Positions 9,548 to 18,748 of a DNA stretch of 64,000 bases are shown in pieces; the stretch's first letter is position 1, and every line of letters starts with the position of its first letter. Source of the DNA: CAWDMC01 sp963803295 (GTDB lineage Bacteria; Acidobacteriota; Terriglobia; UBA7540); contig CAWDMC010000022.1 of the NCBI GenBank assembly GCA_963803295.1, forward strand, positions 558,001 through 622,000, in the 5' to 3' direction. A program made the position numbers and the translations under genes. Under the pieces are notes generated by a model that did no database searches, was not told the origin of the DNA, and saw only the letters and a list, made by a program, of their open reading frames with translations.

Positions 9548-9911
9548 TTTATCAGAATGAGATCGAAGCGCTCCGTCTCCGGGCCTTCGGCGCTTCCCGC
9601 CTGTAACGGTTAGCACCGCACGAGGGCTACCCCTTGGCAGAATGCGTGTTGCGAGCAGCCGATTCACTGGACTGTCTCGGCCAAGAGGACGCGTCTCGCT
9701 GCCGCAGAACGTTGGCCTTCGCGCCGATGCGGGACAGCAATCCGGCGCTTTTCACTCTTTCTATTCGTCGTTTTCCCTCCCATAGGCAAACACCGGGTGA
9801 CAGATCGGCGGCGTTTTGCGCCTGGACTTTGTCTCCGGACACACAGGTCAGAACTTCAGCTACTGTTCCGCTATGTACCTGCCGATATTCCCTCCGTAGG
9901 AGGGGAACGTC
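9548..9911. other. intergenic with possible stem at 9565-9596
   Basis: GAAGCGC (9565-9571) and GCGCTTC (9590-9596) can pair just after the cupin stop, but no T-run follows, so terminator function is weakly supported. An open frame running from 9634 has no recognisable domain and overlaps the better-supported gene at 9912 in another frame. Confidence 0.35.
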
Positions 9912-10478
9912 GTGGCAACTCGTATATCATCCGGGACCTTCATCGTTAAGAATGCATCTTGCGCGGCGTGCGGAAGGAAAGGTCGCACTCGACTATTCAA
10001 GGCCGTGTTACTTTTCGTTGGTATTTTTCTGGTTCTGGGTGCGATCGCGGTTGTGTCCGAGCGACGACAAGCTAGAACTGTTACAGAAAAGTCCAACGGG
10101 CAAATGGTCGTTCAAGCAGGCAATCTTCTGGCACCTAAGGCGGACGGTCAAGAGCGACGAACGGCTAGCAGCTTACTGGCGCGTCTCGACAAAGCAGTGC
10201 GAGCCCAGAAAGAAACAGACCGGTCCAACAACCTTGCCGACTCCGCCATCGCGGGGTGCCAGGTCCAAGTCCCCGAGCGCTTGAAAGCGCCATTCGCAGT
10301 GCGTTTTGTAGAAGAGGCAGATCGTCGCGAGTACTTGGGGAACGGTAATTTTCTTATTGTGACGAGGTGGGAAGCCCAGAGCGGAGTCGGGGCCGTGCTC
10401 ACGGGCAGGTTCGCGTGTCACATCCATTGCCAAGACGGAGACAACTGCGCCGTGGCCAACCTGGAAGCGTTGCACTAG
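9912..10478 (+). CDS. hypothetical membrane-anchored protein
   Basis: A 188-residue protein of no recognised family. It begins at GTG with an excellent AGGAGGGG site about 6 nt upstream, which is the main reason for choosing this frame over an overlapping one. Residues ~1-27 contain a CAAC pair and basic residues; ~29-47 form one transmembrane helix (LFKAVLLFVGIFLVLGAIAVV). The remaining ~140 residues are soluble and polar, with a C-terminal part (FLIVTRWEAQSGVGAVLTG then CHIHCQDGDNC) that looks like a small beta domain. A topology with the bulk outside the cytoplasm is plausible. It stands alone on its strand. Confidence 0.6.
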   Translation: MATRISSGTFIVKNASCAACGRKGRTRLFKAVLLFVGIFLVLGAIAVVSERRQARTVTEKSNGQMVVQAGNLLAPKADGQERRTASSLLARLDKAVRAQKETDRSNNLADSAIAGCQVQVPERLKAPFAVRFVEEADRREYLGNGNFLIVTRWEAQSGVGAVLTGRFACHIHCQDGDNCAVANLEALH

Positions 10479-10623
10479 ACCACCAGGTCGCAGGTCGTCA
10501 CAGCCCATCCACTTAAACCCGAACCTGGTACCAAAGCCGGAACGTATCCGAAAAACGACGTTGCGGCCAAGCCTGGCTTGGTCCTGCGATGAACGATGGT
10601 AACCGACGAAATTCTGTTGGTCG

Positions 10624-11499
10624 CTAGTGACTTCCCGCTGACTGACGCCTTAATTCTGCCTCGAAAGCCTGTTCGCGGTCGCTGATGAAGCTCTTATAGC
10701 CGTCGGGATCGATGAAAGCGTCGTGGCCTCCACGCTTCCAGCGCGCATATTTTTCCTTCAGTCCGTAGTAGCTGCCGTGGGCGCCGAGAAAAACATCGCA
10801 AGGCAAGCCCTTGAGCACTTCAAAACTATGCCGGTAGTCTTCGGCGATTTGTGGATAGGCATGGTTCCCCACCAACTTGTAGCCGGGATTTACATTCGGA
10901 CTGCCGGCGATGACTACATGCAGCATCTTGCCGCCCTCAGATTCATCCATGGTCCAGGTTGTCGTTGCCTTGGTGTGGCCTGCTGTTAGGTGGGCCACCA
11001 GCACCGCCTCCCCCAGCTGAACCGTGTCACCATCGTGCAACACTCGGTCGACCTTCACGGGCGGAAACTGCATGTACTTCGTTGAGCCGTATTGAAAATC
11101 CACCCTGCCGCCCGACTCCACGACGGGCACATCCCCGTCCATCACAAAATAACGCGCTCCGATCAACTTCTTCACCATTTCGCTGCCCGCACAATGATCG
11201 GAATGCGCGTGGCTGATGAGCAGGATCTTGATGTCGCTGAAACGGAAGCCCAACTGCCCCACACTTCTCTGGATCAGCGGCACTGAGGCCTTGAGGCTGC
11301 TGTTGACCAAGATGAGCCCCTGGGTCGTGGCGACCAGGTACGAGGCGAGTCCTTCGCTGCCCACGTAGTAGAGATTGCCCGCAATGCGATGGGGTGGAAA
11401 CGGTTTGGTCCACGATGTGCCTTCCTGCGCCGCCAGCCCCACGGCAAAAGCAAGGATGAAAATCAGCGATCTCCATCCGCCAGACTTTCCAAAGACCAT
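10624..11499 (-). CDS. subclass B3-type metallo-beta-lactamase
   Basis: A 291-residue exported metallohydrolase with a hydrophobic leader ending near GLAAQEG. All six subclass B3 zinc ligands are present: His97, His99, Asp101 and His102 in HAHSDHCAGS, His175 in TAGHTKATTTW and His241 in LGAHGSYYGL. The LGFRFSDIKILLISH run and the Thr-rich stretch after His175 are typical of B3 enzymes such as L1 and FEZ-1, as opposed to glyoxalase-like members. Beta-lactam hydrolysis in the periplasm is therefore likely, though substrate range cannot be read. The ATG is preceded by GGAGGAA. It is a single gene with no adjacent regulator or mobile element, consistent with an intrinsic chromosomal environmental enzyme. 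Confidence 0.88.
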   Translation of the reverse strand: MVFGKSGGWRSLIFILAFAVGLAAQEGTSWTKPFPPHRIAGNLYYVGSEGLASYLVATTQGLILVNSSLKASVPLIQRSVGQLGFRFSDIKILLISHAHSDHCAGSEMVKKLIGARYFVMDGDVPVVESGGRVDFQYGSTKYMQFPPVKVDRVLHDGDTVQLGEAVLVAHLTAGHTKATTTWTMDESEGGKMLHVVIAGSPNVNPGYKLVGNHAYPQIAEDYRHSFEVLKGLPCDVFLGAHGSYYGLKEKYARWKRGGHDAFIDPDGYKSFISDREQAFEAELRRQSAGSH

Positions 11500-12443
11500 G
11501 GTTCCTCCAGCAACCCGTTAACTGGACTCCTGCCTCTATTCTGCCTGAATTTCTGTTTGCCGCAGCGTGAGAATGGCGAACAGTGTCTTAACTGTTTGTC
11601 TCCACCCCAGGGGACAAGCCCAAGGACATACCCCAGCCCAAGCAACGTTGGAGTTTGCCCGATTGACTCTCAGCAATTTCGTCCGTCAGAACAAAACCCA
11701 AGAGAAGCTCATTTCCCACATTGAGACCGTGTTCAAAGAAGTCGCCGCTGAAGCTGAGAAAAGTAGCACCCCTGCTGGCACGTTTCTTGACCGAATGGAC
11801 CTTGCGCCTGGAGCAACTCAATTCATCACCAGGGAACTGAAACATCCCCTTTCCAAAGACGACATTCCGAGAGTGGTAAGTTGCCCTACCCACAATCTAA
11901 TTCGCTGAGAATTGACGGCTGCTAACAGGCCATCAGTGTACAAGCGCAGTGGGTGCTGCGAGTGTGAAGTGCTCTTTGAGCAGCCGCCGAAAAGTAAGGT
12001 GGGTGCATTCCTCTCTGCTGGAAAAGTTCTTATACGCGCCTTCCAGGCACCGTTCCCGCCGTTCCTGCATCGTTCGTCGCAAGACAGCACGCTCGGCAGC
12101 GCTAGCCAGCGCCAAACTTCCATAGCATTCCTGCATCGGCAACATTCCGATCCTGTCGCCCTCGTACAAGGTGCCTTCGATATGCCGGGCGTTCCCGTTT
12201 GAAATCAAGCCTTGCCTCACGAGGCCACCTAGCCGGGCCGTTCTTTCTTTCTTCGGGCGCCGCTGGTAGCAGTTCATTCTCCGGTGCGACGCTTCTTGGG
12301 ATTTACTTTTGTCCAGCGCTCGCTACATCAACCCCTGATGGCAAACTAGAGAGATAATTGACTGACGATCGGTCGTTCATGTCAAAATAATCCAGGGTAC
12401 AGAACTGGGTGAGCGCCAACTGGCGAACTTAAAAGGAGCCTCT
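11500..12443. other. gene-poor stretch
   Basis: About 940 bp between divergently placed genes. Two open frames of 113 and 114 codons (11567-11908 plus, 11933-12277 minus) exist, but neither shows a domain, a leader or a good ribosome binding site. The region may contain decayed genes. No repeat or RNA gene was recognised. Confidence 0.4.
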
Positions 12444-12979
12444 ATGTCTGACCCCGACCTTCGCTATCCCGTCGGCAAATTCCACGCCGAAAACAACATG
12501 ACCGATTCCCGCCGCCAGGAATTCATTGGCGAGATCGGCGCCGCACCCGCAAACGTCAGGGCTGCCGTCGCGGGACTCTCGGCCGAGCAGCTCGACACTC
12601 CCTACCGTCCGGACGGATGGACCGTGCGGCAGGTGGTCCACCATCTTGCCGACAGCCACATGAACCCTATGTGCGCTTCCGCCTGGCGATGACCGAAAGC
12701 GAGCCGCTCATTAGGCCATACGATGAGAAGCTCTGGGCCGAACTTCCCGATGCGAAATCTGCCCCCATTGAGTGGTCGCTCGACTTGCTCGATTCGCTTC
12801 ACCAGCGCTGGGTAGTCCTCGTGCGCTCCTTCAAGACGGAGGATTTTGGGCGGACATTCCGTCATCCGGAGCTTGGCCTCTTGAACCTTGATCGCTACCT
12901 GGCCCTGTACGCCTGGCATGGTCGTCATCACGTGGCGCATATCACGAGTCTGCGCGAGCGAATGGGATGGAAAGGCTAG
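12444..12979 (+). pseudogene. YfiT/BstA-type DinB metal-dependent hydrolase, frameshifted
   Basis: Two overlapping frames encode one ~178-residue protein of the YfiT branch of the DinB/BstA fold. The first frame runs from an ATG at 12444 (LRYPVGKF, then YRPDGWTVRQVVHHLADSHMN). It is lost near 12665, where one base appears to be missing. The second frame continues YVRFRLAMTES and ends with LYAWHGRHHVAHI. The three His metal ligands of the family, in HHLADSH and HGRHHVAHI, are all present once the frames are joined. An AAGGAG site precedes the start. Family members are proposed Ni/Zn-dependent hydrolases or bacillithiol-type transferases. Because the motifs are intact, a sequence error is as likely as a real mutation. 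Confidence 0.8.
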
Positions 12980-13089
12980 GGCCCGAGGGGGCGAGACTAA
13001 ATCGAGTGACATTGATCTGTTCGCATCGCGAGTATCGCAACAACCGGCACCAGGCCTGGCGCATCAAAACAGGTAGAACGAGGAGGGCT

Positions 13090-13533
13090 GTGATCTTCCG
13101 GTTCGAACGTGCTCGGGGCCGACGGCTGGTGTTACTGGCCGCCGCAGTAGGCACCTCGCTCCTTCTGAACCCACACTCCATCACGGCCCAGGCCCCGCCA
13201 CAGGACGAGCAGGCGGTCCCCCAAATCAGTGGTCAACTGGGGCCTTGCACAGCTGATTTCGTTGTGCTTGACCCTTCACAGAAACCAATCTACAACGCCA
13301 ATATTTCTGTGGTAATTCGTTACGGATTCATGGGCAAAAAGGACACCTCACTTGAGGTCGGCACCGGACCCAATGGCAAAGCCAGGGTGATCGGGTTACC
13401 TTCCGCCACTCGCGGGAACAAGCCACTCAGCTTCACCGTCCGCAAGGGCGCCCAGATTCGCACTGTCCTCTTCAACCCCGCGGTGGATTGCCATCCTACG
13501 AACACGATTGTGCTTGAGCGCCAAACGGAATAG
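13090..13533 (+). CDS. small exported protein, Ig/carboxypeptidase-regulatory-like fold
   Basis: The frame is open from 12967, but the protein most likely starts at GTG 13090, just behind AGGAGGG. From there a basic stretch (FRFERARGRR) and a hydrophobic core (LVLLAAAVGTSLLL) form a signal peptide ending near ITAQA. The mature ~110 residues (start QISGQLGPCTADFVVLD, then QKPIYNANISVVIRYGFMG) look like a beta-sandwich with a carboxypeptidase-regulatory-like repeat, in which a loop such as TGPNGKARVIGLPSA is typical. Two Cys residues could form a disulfide. No enzymatic motif is seen. Function is unknown. Confidence 0.65.
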   Translation: MIFRFERARGRRLVLLAAAVGTSLLLNPHSITAQAPPQDEQAVPQISGQLGPCTADFVVLDPSQKPIYNANISVVIRYGFMGKKDTSLEVGTGPNGKARVIGLPSATRGNKPLSFTVRKGAQIRTVLFNPAVDCHPTNTIVLERQTE

Positions 13534-13671
13534 CCGCGCATATCCGGGCGGTTTCGAAACAGCATCACGCGTGTCTGAGAGCGGCTGCATTGTTATTGAC
13601 CTTATAATTATCGATAAAAATACATACTCCAGTTGACAGGCGCATGCCCTTTGCTTCAACATAGAGGCATT

Positions 13672-14208
13672 ATGGGTGTCTCTACTGGTGCAAGTGTTTT
13701 GCGTGTTTCTTCCCTCAGCCCAACCTCCTGCCGGCTCCTGGTCAAGGGTGAAGGACACATTCAAGTTATAGAATTCATAATGGCGGGTATCGAAGCAGGT
13801 CAGCAGGTACTGATTCTCGGAGGCCCTGATTTTCTGAAGCAGATCGGCCAGCAACTCGGCGATATCGGCCATAAGCCTGAAGCGCTGCTGCGGAATGAGC
13901 GATTGGTGTTTCTCACTGCCCCGGAGTGCTTCCCCAGCCTCGATCGCGGCGACGATCCCTTTCACCGCATTGCTCTGCATCGCAACGGTTCCCCGCTCCG
14001 CTGGGTGTCGGATTGGTCGTGGCTGAGATCACATGGCGTGGACCTGCAAAAGGCGCTCTGCTATCAGCGTCGAATTCACGACCTCGCGCATTCGTTAGGT
14101 GCGATTTCGCTGTGCACGGCTGATTCCGCCCAGGTGGAGCGCAGCTCCCTGCTGGCCATGATGGCAAATCACCGGCGTTCGAGCAAACCGAATCCCGGAC
14201 CCTGCTAG
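13672..14208 (+). CDS. MEDS-like (DcmR-type) sensory domain protein
   Basis: About 178 residues from the ATG at 13672; a longer frame from 13633 lacks a better start. The segment GHIQVIEFIMAGIEAGQQVLILGG followed by a LLRNERLVFLTAPECF block matches the general shape of the MEDS domain found in DcmR-type regulators and free-standing sensors, a RecA-like fold that has lost its nucleotide-binding motif. No DNA-binding or kinase domain is attached, so it would have to act on a partner. The gene ends 10 bp before the phytanoyl-CoA dioxygenase start, so the two are probably co-transcribed. The family assignment is by general pattern only. Confidence 0.5.
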   Translation: MGVSTGASVLRVSSLSPTSCRLLVKGEGHIQVIEFIMAGIEAGQQVLILGGPDFLKQIGQQLGDIGHKPEALLRNERLVFLTAPECFPSLDRGDDPFHRIALHRNGSPLRWVSDWSWLRSHGVDLQKALCYQRRIHDLAHSLGAISLCTADSAQVERSSLLAMMANHRRSSKPNPGPC

Positions 14209-14218
14209 GAGTCCCACC

Positions 14219-15053
14219 ATGACGTCTGAGACAACTCGGTTTCGCTTAAGCAACCAACAGCTCCAACAGTTCAATAACGACGGCTACGTTGTGGTCGACC
14301 ATCTTTTCGACGACGATGAATTACAGCCCGTCATCGATGAGATCAGCGCCGATCTCGACCAACGCTGCCGCCAAGCCGTGTCAGAAGGCAAGCTCTCGCG
14401 AACCTACAAGGAGTATGACTTCGAACACCGCCTGACGTACGTCGACCGGGAGAATCAGGACATCTCCAAATTGATGTGGGACAATAAGGTGGTCCTGCCG
14501 AGTTTCTTCGGTCTTATGACTAATCCGAAGCTACTCGACATCAACGAGCAGCTTTGCGGACCGGAGCTGATCGCCTCAAGCGTCTACCGGCTGCGACCCA
14601 AGGTACCAAGCCATTCATGGAGCCCGGTGCCCTGGCATCAAGACTCAGGTTACTTCGAGCCTTATTGCGATCTCGGGACTTATCGTGACCGTGTGGTTGC
14701 CACTGGTGGATGCCACCGAGGAGCGTGGCTGCCTGTGGGTGATGCCGGGTGTGCACAAGGGCGGCTTCTTCTTCCACAAACCCGACGACATGGCACATTA
14801 CCTGGTGATTCCTGATAAGGAGTTCGGCGGACGTCAACCCGTGGCCGCTCCGGTTCTCAAGGGTGGCGTCCTGCTGCTGACCAACCGCACGCCGCACGCG
14901 AGTTTCGAGAACAAAACCGACATCGTGCGCTGGAGTATGGACCTGCGATATCAAAGCGCCGTTCTGCCGACTAACGCGAACATCACGCGCCAGCCCGGAG
15001 AAACCATCAGTTTGCCGGGCCGCTGGCGTGCCAGTCGCGTGCAATCCCCCTGA
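14219..15053 (+). pseudogene. phytanoyl-CoA dioxygenase (PhyH) family protein, frameshifted
   Basis: Two frames together encode a ~277-residue Fe(II)/2-oxoglutarate dioxygenase of the PhyH family. Frame one, from an ATG with AGGAG 7 nt upstream, contains the entry motif LQQFNNDGYVVVDHLFDD and the H-x-D iron ligands in PWHQDSGY. Near 14670-14676 one extra base moves the reading to a second frame, which continues GLIVTVWLPLVDATEERGCLW. That frame supplies the distal His in NRTPHASFENK and the 2-oxoglutarate-binding Arg in IVRWSMDLRY. The catalytic triad is thus complete after correction. Substrate is unknown. A sequence error is as plausible as real inactivation. Confidence 0.8.
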
Positions 15054-15285
15054 GCCCGACTTTCTGGTTCGCAGCCATCTCCGGCCTAACGAGGTGCTGA
15101 AAACCGCAGAAAATTCATCGCGCTGCGAAAGAACCACGTCTATCAGGCGTCCACTGACCGCTGGGGATACTCTGTCGCCAGGCGCAAGGATCTCTCGCGA
15201 ATCCGTACAAGACGACGAACTCGTGACTAATCCCCACGGACGGCTTCTTGCGACGCAGCAATTCAAGGAACGTCACCTTATACCA

Positions 15286-16333
15286 TCAATAAAACGTAGC
15301 CGTGTAATCGGTAGGATTATCCGGTACCTGGGTGCAGTCGTTCTGGGAACTGCCAGACCCGCAGGACCATCGCTGAAGTTACCGATGTCGTAAATACCTG
15401 AGAGCGGCGCAACGACGACCGTGTAGGCGCCGGGCGGCGTTCCCACCAGCTTGTAGGTGCCGTCGGGATTGGAGAGCCCATCGATCACGGACGCTCCCGT
15501 GGCATCTGTGGCTATGACGTGCGCCGCAAATATTCCTGTGCCCGCCTGGGTAATCGTGCCGGAAATGGTGCCCGTGGCCGAGTCGAAATTGGAATTGGGA
15601 TAGTTCGCCGCCAGGCCCACAACGTCATCGATCGCCAATGTCCGCTGTTGTCCCTGGCCCGCATCACCGTACGGGAACATGATGGAATGGGCGATGCCAC
15701 TGTGATCCATCCCCAGCAGGTGTCCGACTTCATGCGCGCCAATGGCCTGTAAATCGTAACTTCCCAATGGCGCAGGTGTGCTAGTTACAAAGTTGACTCT
15801 GGGGTTGAACTCGATATCGGCATCAACAATGCAAACGGGCGCCCTACATGTCTTGCTGACGCTCGTTCCGGTGCTTGGGTTCACGCAGTTGTAGGTCAAG
15901 TCGCCGCCGGATCCAAAGACGGTCGCCACGCTGGTGAAGGCGATCACCCCGGTAGGAAAATCGTTAGCATCGTCCGCAAAAGAAACGGTGTTTATACAGT
16001 CCTTCACGTTCGGAGCAGTCCCGGCACTATCCGAGCCCCGGGCTGCGGAGAAACTGACCAGCGATTGCCCGTTCAAGGTTGAGGAAGTCCAGGTATGGAA
16101 GGCGGCCGCGATGCTCGCGGCTACGGTGGCGCCACCCGGGTACTCACATTCGCGCCGATGGCCGGGTTTAGACTCCAGGTGACGCTGTTTCCTTGCCAGG
16201 AGATGCTCACCGGACCACCGACATTTTCTCTCTCATGCGTGTAGGCGAAGGTCATCGCCGCCCACGCCGCCAGCACGCCCATTCCCACCAGCAGCACTCG
16301 AAACCGTATCTTCTCAATTCGCTTCACCGTCAT
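15286..16333 (-). pseudogene. secreted matrixin-type zinc metalloprotease, two frameshifts
   Basis: An exported protein whose first ~60 residues (from an ATG at 16333) form a membrane leader (VLLVGMGVLAAWAAMTFAY) and a start of mature protein. A one-base loss near 16125 moves to the main frame. This frame carries HEVGHLLGMDHS, the HExGHxxGxxH zinc motif of metzincins, and an IMFP Met-turn, so the site is complete. After it comes a carboxypeptidase-regulatory-like module (GTISGTITQAGTG to PPGAYTVVV). A second shift near 15355 restores a natural end DCTQVPDNPTDYTATFY with a stop at 15286. The ATG overlaps the stop of the upstream gene by 4 bp (ATGA), so the pair is translationally coupled. With both shifts corrected it should be an active extracellular protease. 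Confidence 0.8.
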
Positions 16334-17213
16334 TTCACTCGCCTCACTCTGATGACTGTGTCCGCCCCGCTGAGCGAATCGCCAAAGGGGCCCTCACTGA
16401 CACCTGAGATCGGCAGGCGCAGCCCATGCACCGAGATTGCCGTCCAATGAATTTCCCAGAGGCCGGCCACTTCGCGAGCCACGCCGGCCACTTCGCTCCC
16501 TGCCGGAACTATGGCGGTGGAACTGGGAAACACGTCGCGATCGGTCCGGGCCAGGACTCTCAATTGGCAGGCAGCTCGAATTCGCTGTCTCGACTCTTAC
16601 CTTTAGCGAAGTGCCCGACGGGATCGAGGGCTCCGTCCTCATCGCCGTGGCCAGACGACGTTCGAAATCCGTCAAGGCAAAAGTGGCTGGTACTGCTTCG
16701 GTCTTCCGGCTCGACGGCAAGGCCAGCTTACCGGAAGTATGCGCAGTGTAGAATTCTTCGAAAGCAGCCTGGGGATTGATCACGCGAGCCGTATGGCTGG
16801 CATCTCTGTAAATCCGGTAGGCGCCTTGCATCATGCCGACCACGCGGAATCTTCCCGCCTCCCTGACAGGGCTAGAAGAGCACATATTCCGCTTGCGGCT
16901 CGAATTGCACGGAGCCCGCAACAAATTGGTGAACATTGCCCACGGTCCCGCCGAACTGCTGAACCGCTACCGCCGACTTCGGCAGGCCTTTCACCACCTG
17001 GCTCACCAGCAGCGTGGTGACAGTCTCAATCTGTGTGCCGCTGGCATTCCACCGACTCTCCCGATCTGTTACCTGCGCGCGAACGATCTCCGTGGACGCT
17101 TGGGAAAGTTGTTCCATGCTGAGCCGCATCAGACTTGAGGCCCCGCAGGGCGCGGGCGTTGCCGCCACGGCCAGCAGGAAGAATCCGATGACACTTGCAT
17201 AGCGGTGTTTCAT
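16330..17213 (-). pseudogene. secreted protein coupled to the matrixin, two frameshifts
   Basis: Three frames join into one ~293-residue exported protein. It starts at an ATG with AGGAG 5 nt upstream and a signal peptide (VIGFFLLAVAATPAPCGA). The first domain (LMRLSMEQLSQASTEIV, then SRWNASGTQIETVTTLLV and VQQFGGTVGNVHQFV) is a beta-rich pattern I have seen beside matrixins but cannot name. The frame shifts near 16872, continuing FRVVGMMQGAYRIY, and again near 16565, giving a final module with paired 'PSGT-LKVRVE' and 'IVPAGSEVAGVAR' segments. That last frame ends in a TGA overlapping the matrixin ATG, which supports the reconstruction. It may escort, inhibit or anchor the protease; that is inference. 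Confidence 0.65.
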
Positions 17214-17258
17214 GATGCTCCTATATGCTCCGGTACGATTCGGCTACATTCGCCACTG

Positions 17259-18354
17259 TTAAGGAGTAATCAGCAATCCCCCCGGAAAAATGGCGGTCTC
17301 TCCGATACCATTCTTCACAATGATGTTACGAGATCCGGGAGCCGCACTGGCGCTCACTGTAATGGGAATATTGACAGCCGGCGCATTCTCGCTGGTATGG
17401 CCGAAATCATTGCCGGAGGGTTGGGTAACGGTCACGTCGCTCGGCCCGCTGATCGAGTAGGTAGTGCCGATAACGAGCCCCGATCCCACCAGGAAAAGGG
17501 TGACGCTGCTACCACGGCTCACGCTCGTGCCAGTGCTGTGAGCGAGCTTTCCGGCGGTTCCCACCATTGTGATCTGCAAAGTGGGCGTCTTATGGCTGAC
17601 GTTGATATCGACCCCGCCGCTCACCTGTCCACCGGCCACGCTTACGGTATGAGTGTCGCTCATCGGAACGATCGTCACCGTGGCGGACGACGACTTGGTG
17701 TTATCCGCCTGGCTGGTTGCGGTGACCGTGACTGTGCTGGGATTCGGCACGCTGGCAGGAGCAACATATTGACCTGAAGACGAGATAACCCCGAGCGTGG
17801 CACTACCTCCCGAGGTCCCGTTTACCGCCCAGCTCAACGCCTTGTTGAGCGAGCCCGTAATGCTGGCCGCGAACTGTACTTGGCCGGTTACGGGCACAGT
17901 AACGGTGGCCGGACTGACGGTGATCCCGACGCCTGGGAAGGTCACCGTAGCGGACCCTGCCTTTGTGGCGTCCGCTTGGCTCGTGGCAGTTACCGTGACA
18001 GTACTGAAGGAGGGCTGAGAGTCCGGGCCCTTATCAGACGCCGGCCGTTGAAATCGTTCCGACTTCGGAGTTGCCGCCCGCAACGCCGTGCACAGACCAG
18101 GTGACCGCGGTGTTGGTCGTCCCGGTGACGCTGGCCGTGAACTGTTGCTGCGCTGCCAGTGGAACCGTGGCTGCAGACGGACTGATACTGACAGAGATAC
18201 TTGAGGGAGTAGGTGTCGAGCCCCCTCCTCCTCCGCCCCCACCGCAGGCGCCGGCTAAAATACCAAAGGCAAGAGCGAGAACCGCGCCCCTCGCGCAGCT
18301 CGCATCAGCCAGAACTCTGGACGAAAAAGTTCGGTAGAAAAGTCTTTTTGGCAA
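17259..18354 (-). pseudogene. Big-domain surface lipoprotein, frameshifted
   Basis: A predicted ~365-residue lipoprotein. It begins at TTG 18354 with AAGGAG about 10 nt upstream. A leader ends in LAGAC followed by a Gly run and STPTPS linker, so Cys lipidation is expected. Two bacterial Ig-like (Big) repeats follow, each with the pattern VSPSAATVPLAAQQQFTASV and TAVTWSVHG; the first is cut by a shift near 18035 and the second is in the main frame (VSPATVTVPVTGQVQF). A C-terminal beta-rich region with TIG-like flavour ends at FPGGLLITP. The gene lies 45 bp upstream of the matrixin partner and is likely in the same transcript. It may be a surface adhesin or anchor. Confidence 0.7.
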
Positions 18355-18748
18355 GGGATAAGACTCCTTGGGGACCTTCGTAGGCCGGCTGGTGATTCCG
18401 CATCCACAAGCAGGAAGAACGATTCATCAAAAGGACGGTACGCCAAACGGCAAAAAGATATAGATCGGCAGGATCATCTAATACTTTAGTCCCAAGGTTG
18501 CGCCTAGAGAGGACGCAAGACTTCATGTTTCGTCGACCTGCAGAGTAGCCACAGTTAGTGGATGCAAGTCGTGCTCTGTAGGGGTAGGACACGCCAAGGA
18601 AACGGCAGCATGGCGGAACAACTTGGCTACGAAGTGTTGGGCAGATTCGTAACGGCAAGGGTTAGGATTTCGAACTGGGATCGATCAACCAACGCCACGG
18701 CCGGCATCGAGCGGAAACGTGGATCCCTCGAGCTGACCGCCTATCTCT
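18355..18748. other. intergenic, no supported gene
   Basis: Between the DUF3443 stop and the Big lipoprotein start, both on the minus strand. No domain-bearing frame, repeat or clear terminator was seen. It probably contains the promoter of the lipoprotein-partner-matrixin genes. Confidence 0.4.

Noticed and set aside
9634..10284. 216-codon plus-strand open frame
   Set aside because: Overlaps the better-supported gene at 9912, which has a strong ribosome site and a clean transmembrane helix.
11567..12277. Two ~113-codon frames, one on each strand
   Set aside because: No family, leader or ribosome site; could be relicts but support is too weak to call.
14541..15266. 241-codon minus-strand frame
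   Set aside because: Antisense to the PhyH gene, whose catalytic residues are clear.
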